Source: Cupriavidus sp. P-10 (lineage in GTDB: Bacteria > Pseudomonadota > Gammaproteobacteria > Burkholderiales > Burkholderiaceae). Taken from it: a DNA stretch of 64,000 nt. Positions 1 through 8,614 of this stretch are shown here, one piece after another; the first letter of the stretch is position 1, and the number at the start of each line of letters is the position of its first letter. The notes below the pieces were generated by a model. That model had not been told where the DNA came from. It searched no databases and saw nothing but the letters and a program-made list of their open reading frames with translations. Both the position numbers and the translations under genes were made by a program. The stretch covers positions 1-64,000 of the forward strand of contig NZ_AP025172.1 of the NCBI RefSeq assembly GCF_003402535.2, given 5' to 3'.

Positions 1-1398
1 ATGGCGACGGACAATCCGGTGGAAGTCAGAGCGAGGTCCACACCTCGCCAAATGGCGCTGGCATTGTTCGAGGACATGTTCGACCTCGGCTTGCCTATCA
101 ATGAGGCGAACCGCGAAATCGGCTACCAGAGAAACAATTTCTTCACGGAAATTGTCAACATGGGGCTGGCGGCGCGACGGTTCCTGGATGCCGCGTATTT
201 CATCGTCGCCCAAGAGTCGGAAACTCCGGACCAGTACGACGTCGAACTCAACTACTTCAAGTGGTTGATGCGCTATGACAGCCGTAACCTGAAGCATCTG
301 CGAACCATCGCGGACGAAGCGCAGAATGCCAAGATCCGGGTGACAAATACACCGTCAGACCGTGAGCCCGACGAGAACGATATCTGGATCCAGGTCCAGC
401 TGATCGGCATGGTGGCGATGCACCGCGGCCGGATTCGCTTCGATGTGCACCACAGCCTGATTCCCCATATTCGAGACCCTCGCAAGTCTCACTGGCTCAG
501 CCTTCGCATCTCAACCGCTTTTACGCGCAGTCTTGCACGCGCGATCTATGACAAGGTCCTGCCGAGCGTCCCCAATGGGCGTACGGACTGGATCAAACTC
601 GAGGAAATGCGAACCTGGCCGGGCAAGATGGGCGCGAATGCCACCATCTTCAAATACTTCAAGCGTGACTGGCTGGAGCCTGCGGTCCGTGAAATCAATG
701 AGATCTCGGATATCGAACTCACCTATGAGACCAAGACAGAGTCGACGTCCTCCAAGAAGGTCGACCGGATCCGGTTTCTGCTAAAGCGCAAGGACACAGC
801 GGACGCCGTCATGGCAAGCCTGTCCGATGCCAGCCAGATCTACAAGATCCTGAAGGACGAGTTCAACCTGTCGACCCGGCAGTTTGGCGAGATCTCGGAG
901 AACCGCGAGACATGGAACGATGATCGCATCCTGCAGGCGATCGAATACACGCGCTTCAAGCTCAATCGCGGCCAGGTAAAGAAGAGTCCCGCTGGCTATC
1001 TGATGAAGGCCTTGCGCGACAACTGGCGGATGTCAGAGGCGGAACGGACAATGGTCCAGGTCCAGACCAAGCTGGTTGTCGAGGAAGAACAGAAGGAAAT
1101 CGCGAAGATCGCGGCCAAGACAAGTGTGGAGCGCAGTGTCGCATCGCGTGAAGATGAGACACGCGCTCGCATAAACGAAGAGTCGCGCCAAGGACGGGAG
1201 TACTTCGGGGCAGCGGACAGTAAAGCGCGACAGGATTTTGTCCGGGCATGGCTGGCCTCCCGCGAGGGCAAGCTTGTATTGAAGCGGATGAGGCTGGAAG
1301 CATCGTCCGTATCCGAAGACATCATCCTGGCGAACTCAGAGCTGGCATGGTATCTCGGACAATTCGTCTTCGGGCGTTTGGCTTCTTCGCGCACCTGA
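1..1398 (+). CDS. Replication initiator protein, Rep_3/RepB type
   Basis: This is a replication initiator of the winged-helix Rep_3/RepB superfamily, which binds origin repeats and starts replication of plasmids and secondary chromosomes. The assignment rests on overall resemblance to initiators of Cupriavidus and Ralstonia second chromosomes, recalled rather than searched. At 465 residues it is longer than ordinary plasmid Rep_3 proteins of about 300. The middle (about residues 130-270) has the alternating helix/strand character of winged helices, and residues 345-400 are highly charged and probably helical. The ATG is the first base of the window, so the record was probably linearised here and any origin or ribosome site upstream is out of view. 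A strong terminator follows 36 bases after the stop. Confidence 0.85.
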   Translation: MATDNPVEVRARSTPRQMALALFEDMFDLGLPINEANREIGYQRNNFFTEIVNMGLAARRFLDAAYFIVAQESETPDQYDVELNYFKWLMRYDSRNLKHLRTIADEAQNAKIRVTNTPSDREPDENDIWIQVQLIGMVAMHRGRIRFDVHHSLIPHIRDPRKSHWLSLRISTAFTRSLARAIYDKVLPSVPNGRTDWIKLEEMRTWPGKMGANATIFKYFKRDWLEPAVREINEISDIELTYETKTESTSSKKVDRIRFLLKRKDTADAVMASLSDASQIYKILKDEFNLSTRQFGEISENRETWNDDRILQAIEYTRFKLNRGQVKKSPAGYLMKALRDNWRMSEAERTMVQVQTKLVVEEEQKEIAKIAAKTSVERSVASREDETRARINEESRQGREYFGAADSKARQDFVRAWLASREGKLVLKRMRLEASSVSEDIILANSELAWYLGQFVFGRLASSRT

Positions 1399-1434
1399 AG
1401 GCCGCGGGACGAGAGAAATCTCATGTCACCGAGC

Positions 1435-1463
1435 AAAGCCTGGAGCGCTCCTCCAGGCTTTTT
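1435..1463 (+). terminator. Rho-independent terminator after the replication initiator gene
   Basis: A perfect 11-bp stem (AAAGCCTGGAG at 1435-1445 pairing with 1451-1461) closes a 5-base loop and ends in a short T run. It lies 36 bases after the initiator stop codon. Confidence 0.9.
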
Positions 1464-1760
1464 CGTTTCGGGCTGAATCTACGAGGGTTTTGCATAGGCG
1501 AGAAAGCACGGCTGGAGAAACTCGGGGCGGTGAAGCGTGTCGCCGAGAAAAGCCCCGCCGCGGAGCCGCAGGCGCGGCGGGACAAGCGCGGCGAGCCTGG
1601 GGCAACCCACCACGTCTAACCAGCGTAGAGTGCGTATCGCCAATGCAATATGGGTTGCCAAACAGAAAGGAGCGTCAGCGGTGAAACCTCACGCGCGGAA
1701 TCGCAAGGCGCCGTCAACGCTGGACCACAGAATGGTGACCTGCCGGCGTCACGCCGGACC
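1464..1760. other. Intergenic region with a 9-bp inverted repeat; no convincing gene
   Basis: No reading frame here looks coding. The one regular element is an inverted repeat, GGCAACCCA at 1601-1609 and TGGGTTGCC at 1651-1659, separated by 41 bases. There are no tandem iterons and no clear DnaA boxes, so I do not call an origin. Confidence 0.4.
1743..1757 (-). terminator. Short GC hairpin after the first IclR gene
   Basis: CCGGCG/CGCCGG arms around a 3-base loop lie 3 bases past the stop codon of the minus-strand IclR gene. There is no T run after it, so it may only pause or protect the transcript. Confidence 0.25.
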
Positions 1761-2630
1761 TTACCTGTCGGCGGTCAGCAGCGCGGTCTTCGCCTTCTCG
1801 CAAAGCGCGAGCAGCGGCCCGCTCAGTTGCTTCTCCACCGCCGAGATGTCGGCCGTGGTCGTGACGCTGACGTTCAGCACGTAGATGGGTCGCCCCGGCA
1901 GGACGAGCGGCGCGGCAAGAGCGACGACTTCCGGCTGCCACGTGGCAGCACAGTAGCCCTTCGCATCCACGCTGAGCTTGGCGGCGTCTATCTCTTCGCG
2001 CAGCCGGTGCCAGTCGGCGGAGCGCCGCTGCCGAAACTGCGCGAGCAGCGCGCGCCTCTGCGCGCCATCCACCACCGCGAGGTAGGCCCTGCCAAGCGAG
2101 GTCAGTTCCATCGGCACACGCTGCCCGGCAACTACATTGCGCAGCGCCACCTTGCGGTTGTAGCGAACCGATTCCAGATAGACCATCTCGTCGCGGTCCG
2201 CGGTTGCCAGCCCCACGTTGATGCGCATCGTCTCGGCCAAAGCCCGCATTAACGGGGCGACCACGCCGAGCACGGGTGACCCCGCGCGCATCGCATGCGC
2301 GAGGCTCAGCACCGGTGCGGCCAACCGGTAGGTACGGCGGTCTCGATCATGCTCCAACAGCCCGCTTTCAACCAGCGTCTTGGTCAGGCGACTGACAGTG
2401 GCGCGCGAAAGCTGGGTGCGTTCCGCGATCTCCCCGTTGCCAAGCTGATCCGCACCCGGACGGAACGCGCGAAGGATCTCCACGCCACGTACCAGCGAAC
2501 GGTTCAGTACGGGGTCTTCGTGGTGCTGTCGGCGTGGTTTTTCGAGCGGGGTGGAGGACATGGCGCAATCTAGCACACTTTCCACCTGATGGAATTTTGC
2601 GGGTGCTATCAATGCGGCCTGCAAATCCAT
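1761..2630 (-). CDS. IclR-family transcriptional regulator
   Basis: This is an IclR-type DNA-binding regulator, usually controlling a neighbouring catabolic operon in response to a small acid. An N-terminal winged helix-turn-helix spans about residues 43-95 (SLVRGVEILRAF, then TQLSRATVSRLTKTL), followed by the ligand-binding domain (GLATADRDEMVYLESV; RVPMELTSLGRAYLA). The start at 2630 has a good GGGAGGA ribosome site 8-10 bases upstream; an internal ATG at 2561 would give a 266-residue protein closer to family length. The exported beta-propeller gene lies divergently, 283 bases away, and is the nearest possible target. No metabolic operon adjoins it, so its effector cannot be guessed. Confidence 0.9.
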   Translation of the reverse strand: MDLQAALIAPAKFHQVESVLDCAMSSTPLEKPRRQHHEDPVLNRSLVRGVEILRAFRPGADQLGNGEIAERTQLSRATVSRLTKTLVESGLLEHDRDRRTYRLAAPVLSLAHAMRAGSPVLGVVAPLMRALAETMRINVGLATADRDEMVYLESVRYNRKVALRNVVAGQRVPMELTSLGRAYLAVVDGAQRRALLAQFRQRRSADWHRLREEIDAAKLSVDAKGYCAATWQPEVVALAAPLVLPGRPIYVLNVSVTTTADISAVEKQLSGPLLALCEKAKTALLTADR

Positions 2631-2913
2631 TCGCCATTCCTCCCGAACCTTGGCGCGTCCCGGTCAGCGCAGCAATGAAACGGTGTGCAGGGCCTCGCGC
2701 CGATTTTGTCGATCAGGACTGGCCTTGCCGCTCCGATGGCAGTCCCTGCGCAAGCGTGATCGGCGGTCATTCCCCCGGGCATAAGGAAGTCTTATTGAAG
2801 TCATCACGAGTGGGTTGTTCTTGCCAGACGGAGTCACGCATACCATCTCTGTTTTGGCTCCCATCATGTTGAGGGTGGGAGTGCCGTGGAAATTGGGTGA
2901 AGGCGGGCTGATA

Positions 2914-3960
2914 GTGAAATGTAGATCTTTTGCGAAACGCTGGCTGTTCGCAGTTGGCGCGACGGTCGTCGCCGGTGGGGCACCATTGCCAGCGACTGCC
3001 GGCGTGCCCGACAACGCGTTATTGATCATTTCCAAGACGGACCACGTCGTTGAGGTCAGGGACGTTGATTCGCTAGCATTGGTCGGGCGCATTCCTGTCG
3101 GCCCGGATCCTCACGAGATCGAGGTGGCGGCGGACGGCAGCACGGCATACATCTCGAATCCGGGCTATGGCGCCTATCATGAGATCGACGTGATCGATCT
3201 CTCCACGGGAACGGCGCGTGCACCGATCGATACCTTGCCGCTGCTCGGCCCCCACGGGCTCGCTCTGGTGGGCAATCGGATCTGGTTCACCGCGCAAGGC
3301 TCGAAGGCGGTCGCGCGCCTGAACCCGGAGGCCGGAAAGATCGAATGGATCATGGGTACCGGCCAGGATACGACCCACATGATCCACGTCAGCACCGATG
3401 GCAAGCACGTGTACGCCACCAATGTGGGATCGGGTACTGTCAGTATCCTCGACAACCAGATGGTCCCGCCCGCCATGCCACCCACGGGGGTAATGCCAGC
3501 CGGCGCCCAGCCACGCATGGACTGGGTCCAGACGCTGGTGCCGGTGGGGCAGGGGGCTGAAGGGTTTGATGTGTCGCCGGACGGCCGTGAGCTCTGGACG
3601 GTGACGCCTGCCGGCACGATTTCGATTGTCGACACCACGGCGCGCACCGTCTCCGCCAGGATCCAGAGTGGCGTCGATGGCGCGCACCGCATCAAGTTCA
3701 CGCCCGATGGCCGGCGCGTCATGCTGGTCAGCGTAAAGACCGGCGCGCTGGCCGTTTATGACGCAGCGACCCGCACGTTAATCAAGCTCATGAAGACCGG
3801 TCGGGGAGCCGGCATCTACATGGACGCGGATGCAGACCGTGCGCTGGTGTCCTGCACGCCTGACAATTTCGTTGCCGTCATCGACCTGAAGACGCTCGAG
3901 GAGGTCGCGCGCATCCCCGTTGGCCGGCCCGATGGCATCGCCATCGCAAAACGCCGGTGA
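2914..3960 (+). CDS. Exported YVTN-type beta-propeller protein
   Basis: This is a predicted periplasmic beta-propeller of the YVTN/cytochrome-d1-like repeat family. I chose the GTG at 2914 because it places a signal peptide (basic start, hydrophobic core, Ala-rich cleavage region near residue 30) at the N-terminus, giving 348 residues; an upstream ATG-like start at 2815 would bury it. Repeats such as VGRIPVGPDPHEIEVAADG near the start and ARIPVGRPDGIAIA at the end mark successive blades, apparently about seven. There is no heme CxxCH motif, so it is not a cytochrome. Such proteins often act as binding scaffolds or lactonase-like enzymes, but nothing in the sequence fixes a function. It is a single gene, convergent with the next IclR gene. 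Confidence 0.8.
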   Translation: MKCRSFAKRWLFAVGATVVAGGAPLPATAGVPDNALLIISKTDHVVEVRDVDSLALVGRIPVGPDPHEIEVAADGSTAYISNPGYGAYHEIDVIDLSTGTARAPIDTLPLLGPHGLALVGNRIWFTAQGSKAVARLNPEAGKIEWIMGTGQDTTHMIHVSTDGKHVYATNVGSGTVSILDNQMVPPAMPPTGVMPAGAQPRMDWVQTLVPVGQGAEGFDVSPDGRELWTVTPAGTISIVDTTARTVSARIQSGVDGAHRIKFTPDGRRVMLVSVKTGALAVYDAATRTLIKLMKTGRGAGIYMDADADRALVSCTPDNFVAVIDLKTLEEVARIPVGRPDGIAIAKRR

Positions 3961-3972
3961 CGGCCGCCTTGG

Positions 3973-4824
3973 CTACAGCAGCTCGCCCGGCACCGGGCCG
4001 ATCGCCGCGCTGACTGCCTGGCACGCCTCGCGCAGCGGCTTCACATAGGACTCCAGTGGCGAGTCGCTGCGGCGGAACAGCGGGATGCTGACCGAGATCG
4101 CTGCCACCGGCGTGCCGTCCGGACCGAGGATGGGCGCGCCGTAGCAAAAGATTTGCGGCTCATTTTCCTCGCGATCCTCGGCATAGCCGCGTACGGCGGT
4201 TTCCACCAGTTCCTGGCGCAGCTCGTTGCGGTCGGTGACGGTGTTGGGCGTGAAGCGCTCCATCTTTACCTTTGCCAGCAACGCTTCGCGCTGCGCTTCG
4301 GGCAGTGCCGACAGGTAGGCCTTGCCGACCGAGCTGGAGTACAGCGTCACGCGGGTGCCGATGCGCGATGCCATGCGCACTGCCTGCGGGCTTTCCAGTT
4401 TCTCGATATAGACCATGCCAAGCTCGCTGGGCACGGCCAGGTGCACGGTTTCGCGGGTCGTATCGCGCAGGGTCTTGAGGGCGTCTGCGGCCGCGACGCG
4501 CAGGTCGGAACGCCCCCAGCTGCGGCTGGCGAGGCTGATCAGCCGCGGGCCAAGCGTCAGGGTTCCCGTGCGCGGATTTTCGACGACCAGGCCTTCGGCA
4601 AGCAGCGCGCCGACGATGCGATAGACGGTCGGGCGGGGATAGCCGCTGGCGCGGCTCAGTTGCCCGACCGTCTGCGGCTCGGCGGCGTCGGCCACCAGCT
4701 GCAGCACCGCCATGAACTTGGAAAACGCGGCGGTTCCGGTGGCCTTGGCGGCGTCGGAAACGCCGCTGGGCTCGTCCGGAGCGTTGGCGGCAGGTGCGCG
4801 TTTCGGTGAGACAGGCTTGGGCAT
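3973..4824 (-). CDS. IclR-family regulator, probable controller of the sugar-acid cluster
   Basis: This IclR regulator lies at the downstream end of the minus-strand sugar-acid cluster (4.9-12 kb) and is its likely controller. The winged helix covers about residues 35-88 (FMAVLQLVADAA, then GYPRPTVYRIVGALL) and the effector domain the remainder, with ETVHLAVPSELGMVYIEKLES and VTLYSSSVGKAYLSALPEA. The ATG at 4824 gives 283 residues; a TTG two codons upstream is also open. A 21-bp palindrome lies 28 bases upstream of the start. The 29-bp direct-repeat elements at 8.4 and 12.2 kb are candidate binding sites, which is inference. Confidence 0.92.
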   Translation of the reverse strand: MPKPVSPKRAPAANAPDEPSGVSDAAKATGTAAFSKFMAVLQLVADAAEPQTVGQLSRASGYPRPTVYRIVGALLAEGLVVENPRTGTLTLGPRLISLASRSWGRSDLRVAAADALKTLRDTTRETVHLAVPSELGMVYIEKLESPQAVRMASRIGTRVTLYSSSVGKAYLSALPEAQREALLAKVKMERFTPNTVTDRNELRQELVETAVRGYAEDREENEPQIFCYGAPILGPDGTPVAAISVSIPLFRRSDSPLESYVKPLREACQAVSAAIGPVPGELL

Positions 4825-4851
4825 GAGCAAGAAGAAAAGGGCGCGAAACTA

Positions 4852-4872
4852 CCTCGGCGATTATAGCCGAGG
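4852..4872. repeat. Perfect 7-bp inverted repeat upstream of IclR gene
   Basis: CCTCGGC at 4852-4858 and GCCGAGG at 4866-4872 flank an A/T-rich 7-base centre, between the stop of the upstream dehydrogenase gene and the IclR start. It could be an autoregulatory operator or a weak hairpin terminator; there is no T run. Confidence 0.4.
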
Positions 4873-4921
4873 GGCTGCGCACCTCTTTTGCCGCAGGAGA
4901 GCCCGCGGCATACCCGGTAAC

Positions 4922-5647
4922 TCAGGCCGTCAGGTATCCGCCGTCCACCGGCACGACCGCGCCGGTCATGAATGCCGCTGCCGGCGTGGCAAGGAACACC
5001 GCGACGTCGGCGACTTCCGCCGGCGTGCCCCAGCGCTTGAGCGGGGTGCGCTCCAGGATCGCGGCCGTGCGGCCGTCGTCATCCTGCAGTGCCTGCGTCA
5101 GCGGCGTGGCGATCCATCCGGGGGCGATCGCATTGACGCGGATGCCGTCGGCCGCATACGCGATGGCGAGCGACTTGGTCAGCTGCGCGACGCCGCCCTT
5201 GCTGGCGCTGTAGCCGGGCACCAGCCCACCGCCGAAGAAGCTGAGCATCGATGCGGTATTGATGATGCAGCCTTGCGTGGCGCTCAGGCGTTCGCGCGCG
5301 GCCGCGCACACGCGCATGGTGCCGATCAGGTTGATATCGATCACCTGGGCAAACACTTCCGGGTCGAGCTCAGCCTGGCGGCGGATCACGCCTGCGCAAT
5401 TGACCACGATGTCCAGGCGCTCGAACGATCCGACCACGGCCTTCACGCTCTCGTCGCTGCTGACGTCCAGGTTCACCGTGCGCACGCCGGCGGGCGGCTC
5501 GGGCGTGCCGGCCGGCGCAGGCAGGCCGGCGGCGGTGACGGTGGCGCCAAGCGAGGCCAGGCGCGCGGCGATGGCCGCGCCGATGCCGGTCGTGCCGCCG
5601 GTCACCAGTGCGGTCTTGTGTTGCAGCAGGTTGGATTGATAAGTCAT
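4922..5647 (-). CDS. Short-chain dehydrogenase/reductase (KduD-like)
   Basis: This is a classical NAD(P)-dependent SDR of 241 residues, expected to oxidise or reduce a sugar or sugar acid. The cofactor motif TGGTTGIGAA sits at residues 16-25, the structural NCAG motif near 84, and the catalytic Ser (NTASMLS) and YSASK near 130-150. The C-terminal IAPGWIATPL and MTGAVVPVDGGY are typical of the family. The preceding transporter gene ends only 2 bases upstream, so the two are co-transcribed. Together with dgoA and dgoK in the same cluster, a role in converting an aldose or uronate derivative is plausible, but the exact substrate cannot be read from the sequence. Confidence 0.9.
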   Translation of the reverse strand: MTYQSNLLQHKTALVTGGTTGIGAAIAARLASLGATVTAAGLPAPAGTPEPPAGVRTVNLDVSSDESVKAVVGSFERLDIVVNCAGVIRRQAELDPEVFAQVIDINLIGTMRVCAAARERLSATQGCIINTASMLSFFGGGLVPGYSASKGGVAQLTKSLAIAYAADGIRVNAIAPGWIATPLTQALQDDDGRTAAILERTPLKRWGTPAEVADVAVFLATPAAAFMTGAVVPVDGGYLTA

Positions 5648-5649
5648 GT

Positions 5650-6984
5650 TCAGGCTCCGGAGGGCGAGGGCTGGCCGTTCGGCGCCGCTACATCGTGCTC
5701 GCCGATCGGCTCGCGCACGACCAGCAGGTAGATGAACGCGGCCACCACGGCCAGGGCGGCGCTGATCAGCAGCGCATTGACGAAGGAATGGGTCTGGTCA
5801 ACCACGATGCCAGTGACCAGCGGGGCGAACGAGCCGCCAAAGTAGCCGCCGAAGTTCTGCAGGCTCGACAGCGAGCCCACCATCCGGCGCGGTGCGGCGA
5901 CGCTGACCAGTGCCCAGCCACCGCCGCTGGCGAAGTTGACGAAGAACATGGCCAGCGAGATATAGGCCACCGCGAGCGTCGTGCTGGGGGTGTAGGCGGC
6001 CGGCACGGTGAAGGCCGCCGCACCCAGCAGGCCGACGCAGATCGGCCACTTGCGGCTGGTGACCGGTTTCACGCCGCGGCGCATCAACCAGTCGGCGAAG
6101 TAGCCTGCGCCCACCATGCCGAGCGTGCCGAAGACATACGGGATCGACACGATCCAGCCAGTCTTTGCAATCGACAGGTGCCGTTCATGCTCCAGGTACG
6201 CGGGCAACCAGGTCAGGTACAACCACACCATGTAGATCACGCCCATGTAGCCGAAGATCATGCCCCAGGTGGTCTTGTGCGCGAACAGGCCGCGCCATTC
6301 AGCCATGGTCATGCGGCGTTCCTGCCGGTCGTCGGCCTCGCCGCTGGACAGGTAGGACAGTTCGCCCTGGGTGAGGGCGATCTCGTTGCGATTGCGGTAG
6401 ACCAGGTACCAGCCAATCGAGACGGCAATGCCGAGCGCGCCCATGATGACAAACATCGTGCGCCAGCCGAAGGCCAGCATCAGCGTTGTCAGCAGCGGCG
6501 GCGCGATCATCGGCGCGATGGTCGAGGAGGCGACGAACAGGCCGGTCGGGCCACCCCGCTCATGCTTGGCGAACCACTCGCTGACCACCTTGGCGCCGGC
6601 GGGGAACTGGGGCGCCTCGCCGATGCCGAGGAACACGCGCGCCACGATGAACTGGTGCAGCGACGACACCAGCCCGCCGGTGAGCTGCGCCAGCGACCAC
6701 ATGAACATGCCGAGGCCCAGCATCAGCCGTGCGCCGAAGCGGTCAAGCATCACGCCGATCGGCAGCTGCGAGAAAGCGTACGCGAGCGAGAAGGCTGACA
6801 GCAGCAGCCCCATTTCGGAAGCGCTCAGGCCGAGTTCCTGCGACACCGAATGGTTGGCGATCGACAGCGTGCTGCGGTCCAGGTAATTGACCATGCCGGC
6901 TAGCGTCAGGAACAGCACGGCGATCCACTGCATCCGCTGGATGCGGCGGGTTTTCTGGTTGGAAGGGGTAGAGGGGGGCGTCAT
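5650..6984 (-). CDS. MFS transporter, sugar-acid (anion:cation symporter) type
   Basis: This is a major facilitator superfamily permease of 444 residues with about 12 hydrophobic segments. It resembles the anion:cation symporter group that takes up galactonate, glucarate or hexuronates: NYLDRSTLSIA in the first helix and the loop motif GVMLDRFGARLMLG between helices 2 and 3. I take the ATG at 6984 because the first membrane helix (IAVLFLTLAGMVNYLDR) follows some 20 residues later; upstream open frame to 7215 is Arg/Pro-rich and not coding-like. It lies between two SDR genes and is the probable importer for the dgoA/dgoK pathway substrate. Confidence 0.9.
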   Translation of the reverse strand: MTPPSTPSNQKTRRIQRMQWIAVLFLTLAGMVNYLDRSTLSIANHSVSQELGLSASEMGLLLSAFSLAYAFSQLPIGVMLDRFGARLMLGLGMFMWSLAQLTGGLVSSLHQFIVARVFLGIGEAPQFPAGAKVVSEWFAKHERGGPTGLFVASSTIAPMIAPPLLTTLMLAFGWRTMFVIMGALGIAVSIGWYLVYRNRNEIALTQGELSYLSSGEADDRQERRMTMAEWRGLFAHKTTWGMIFGYMGVIYMVWLYLTWLPAYLEHERHLSIAKTGWIVSIPYVFGTLGMVGAGYFADWLMRRGVKPVTSRKWPICVGLLGAAAFTVPAAYTPSTTLAVAYISLAMFFVNFASGGGWALVSVAAPRRMVGSLSSLQNFGGYFGGSFAPLVTGIVVDQTHSFVNALLISAALAVVAAFIYLLVVREPIGEHDVAAPNGQPSPSGA

Positions 6985-7117
6985 ACTTCGATGGACATGC
7001 CGAGGCGCGGGGGCGTGGCATGCCTTGTCTCCTGCTATTGCTGATCTGCTTGAATGCGCCGGCCGTGCGCGCGACGCGCGGCCGGCGGGTTTGCTGCGCG
7101 TATTGCTTTGCGGGCTA

Positions 7118-7867
7118 TCAGTACGTGGCCCGGCCGCCGGACAAGTCGAAAACGGCACCGGTGCTGAACGTGCAGGCGCCGCTGCACAGCCACAGCGCCA
7201 GCGCGGCCACTTCATCCACGGTGCCCAGGCGTGCCATCGGACTCTTGTCGATCATGGTCTGCACATGCGCGGGCGACATCTGCGCCAGCAGCGGCGTCTC
7301 GATCGCGGCCGGGGCGATGGCGTTGACGCGGATCGCAGTCTTTGCCAGTTCCTTGCCCAGCGATTTGGTCAGCGCGATCACACCGGCCTTGGCGGCACTG
7401 TAGGCCGATGCATTGGGCGTGCCTTCCTTGCCCGCCAGCGACGCGATACTGACGATGCGCCCGTAGCCAGCGGCGGTCATGCGCGGCACGACATGCCGGC
7501 AGACGCGGTACACGCCGGTCAGGTTCACGTCGATGACGCGCTGCCAGACCTGGGGATCGAACTCGGCCAGTGGCATGGTTGGCCCGGCAAAGCCGGCGTT
7601 GTTGACCAGCACGTCGATGCGGCCGAAGCGCTGGTGCGTGGCGTCCGCAACGGCCGCGACGGCGGCGTCATCGGTCACGTCGACGCGCATGCCGGCGATG
7701 CCGTCGGCATCGGGCGCGGCCTGCAGGTCCCAGTTGACGACCTGGGCGCCGGCCCGTGCCAGTTCGCGCGCCACCGCCAGCCCGATGCCGCCGGTGGCGC
7801 CCGTGACCACGGCCACCGAGCCGGCAAAGTCGTAGCGGGCAGCGCCGCCTTGCATGCTGGCTGCCAT
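7118..7867 (-). CDS. Short-chain dehydrogenase/reductase
   Basis: This second SDR of the sugar-acid cluster has 249 residues. The nucleotide-binding motif is TGATGGIGLA (about residues 19-28), followed by NNAG near 92, catalytic Ser in IVSIASLAG and YSAAK near 155-160; the C-terminus FSTGAVFDLSGG is usual. Its upstream neighbour, the cupin gene, ends 2 bases before it, so they share a transcript. It is only distantly similar to the other SDR here, so the pair probably act at different steps. Alternatives are a generic 3-oxoacyl reductase; the genomic context favours a sugar alcohol or aldonate substrate. Confidence 0.9.
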   Translation of the reverse strand: MAASMQGGAARYDFAGSVAVVTGATGGIGLAVARELARAGAQVVNWDLQAAPDADGIAGMRVDVTDDAAVAAVADATHQRFGRIDVLVNNAGFAGPTMPLAEFDPQVWQRVIDVNLTGVYRVCRHVVPRMTAAGYGRIVSIASLAGKEGTPNASAYSAAKAGVIALTKSLGKELAKTAIRVNAIAPAAIETPLLAQMSPAHVQTMIDKSPMARLGTVDEVAALALWLCSGACTFSTGAVFDLSGGRATY

Positions 7868-7869
7868 GC

Positions 7870-8412
7870 TTACCTCACGAACTGGTCGACATAGCCGGCG
7901 CCCAGGCCGACAGCCTCATAGTGCTTGCGGCACATGTCGAGCTTGGTGAAGACATCTTCGTAGCCCATCGGCTTGCCCCACGGGTCGACGTAGTACATCA
8001 CGCCGTTGACCTGGAACATCGTGATCATTTCTTCGACATCCTCGGGCACGTAGAGCGTATGGGTCTCGCCCGGCGGCTCGAACACATAGCTGCCTTCGGT
8101 GGCGATCCAGTCGTGCTCGAGGTAGCGCCACCTTCCTTTCAGCACCATGCCATGGACCGCCTGAGGATGGCGATGGCGGGACAGCACGCCGGACTTGCGC
8201 ACGCGCAGCAGGTTCATCCAGTACCCCTGCGACACATTCAGGCACAGCGGCCGGAACCAGACGTTCTCGGCCTGCGGCACCCAGACGCGCTCGTCTTCGG
8301 GAATCGCGTTGGGCACGACGATTTCCTTCAGTGCTTCGGCAGGGTTGGGGTATTGGTAGGGCATCAGGGCCGGGTTGCCGCTGGCGTCCAGGCGCGCTTC
8401 ATTGGATTGCAT
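7870..8412 (-). CDS. Cupin protein, 2,4'-dihydroxyacetophenone dioxygenase-like
   Basis: This is a single-domain cupin of 180 residues resembling the 2,4'-dihydroxyacetophenone dioxygenase family of Fe(II) enzymes. The first cupin motif appears as SRHRHPQAVHGMVLKG with several His ligands, and the second as EPPGETHTLYVPED. The ATG at 8412 has an AGGAGA ribosome site 6-7 bases upstream; the open frame to 8460 runs back through the operator-like element. It is the first gene of the cupin-SDR-MFS-SDR-IclR transcript. In a sugar-acid cluster it may be an isomerase or epimerase-like cupin rather than a ring-cleaving enzyme, which is inference. Confidence 0.8.
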   Translation of the reverse strand: MQSNEARLDASGNPALMPYQYPNPAEALKEIVVPNAIPEDERVWVPQAENVWFRPLCLNVSQGYWMNLLRVRKSGVLSRHRHPQAVHGMVLKGRWRYLEHDWIATEGSYVFEPPGETHTLYVPEDVEEMITMFQVNGVMYYVDPWGKPMGYEDVFTKLDMCRKHYEAVGLGAGYVDQFVR

Positions 8413-8428
8413 GGGGTTCTCCTGTCTA

Positions 8429-8457
8429 TAATGTGGACATTTAGTCCTCAATATGGA
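8429..8457 (-). promoter_or_regulatory. 29-bp direct-repeat operator, cupin promoter
   Basis: Read on the minus strand the element is TCCATATTG, 11 bases, TCCACATTA. The same arrangement with the same spacing recurs at 12191-12219 before the Bug gene. The repeats are 20 bp apart, two helical turns, as expected for two dimers on one face of the DNA. It ends 17 bases before the cupin ATG, so it may overlap the -10 region. Confidence 0.6.
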
Positions 8458-8515
8458 CAAATTGTGGAAGTAATCGTGGGGCCTGTCAAGGTTTGTTGGA
8501 GCGGTTTGAAGCGGT

Positions 8516-8544
8516 AAAAATCACGCGGCCCGGCTTCGCCGGGC
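8516..8544 (-). terminator. Probable terminator after dgoA
   Basis: GCCCGGC (8528-8534) and GCCGGGC (8538-8544) form a perfect 7-bp stem with a 3-base loop. On the minus strand a run of five T residues follows 7 bases later (8516-8520). It lies 71 bases after the dgoA stop and separates the two transcripts of the cluster. Confidence 0.5.
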
Positions 8545-8614
8545 ATCGCGGAACGCGGACCAGGACTGGGGTGCAGGAAACAATCGCCAGGGATATGGAT
8601 AAAGGCCGCGCAGG

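Noticed and set aside
1464..1760. Possible replication origin after the initiator
   Set aside because: There is one inverted repeat only, no tandem iterons and no clear DnaA boxes; the origin is more likely upstream of the initiator, outside the window.
2631..2913. Extended start or a small gene between the IclR and beta-propeller genes
   Set aside because: The open frames here lack ribosome sites and would place the signal peptide inside the protein; I read the stretch as a divergent promoter region.
6985..7117. N-terminal extension of the MFS protein upstream to about 7215
   Set aside because: The extra 77 residues are Arg/Pro/Ser-rich, overlap the neighbouring SDR gene and precede the normal transporter start.
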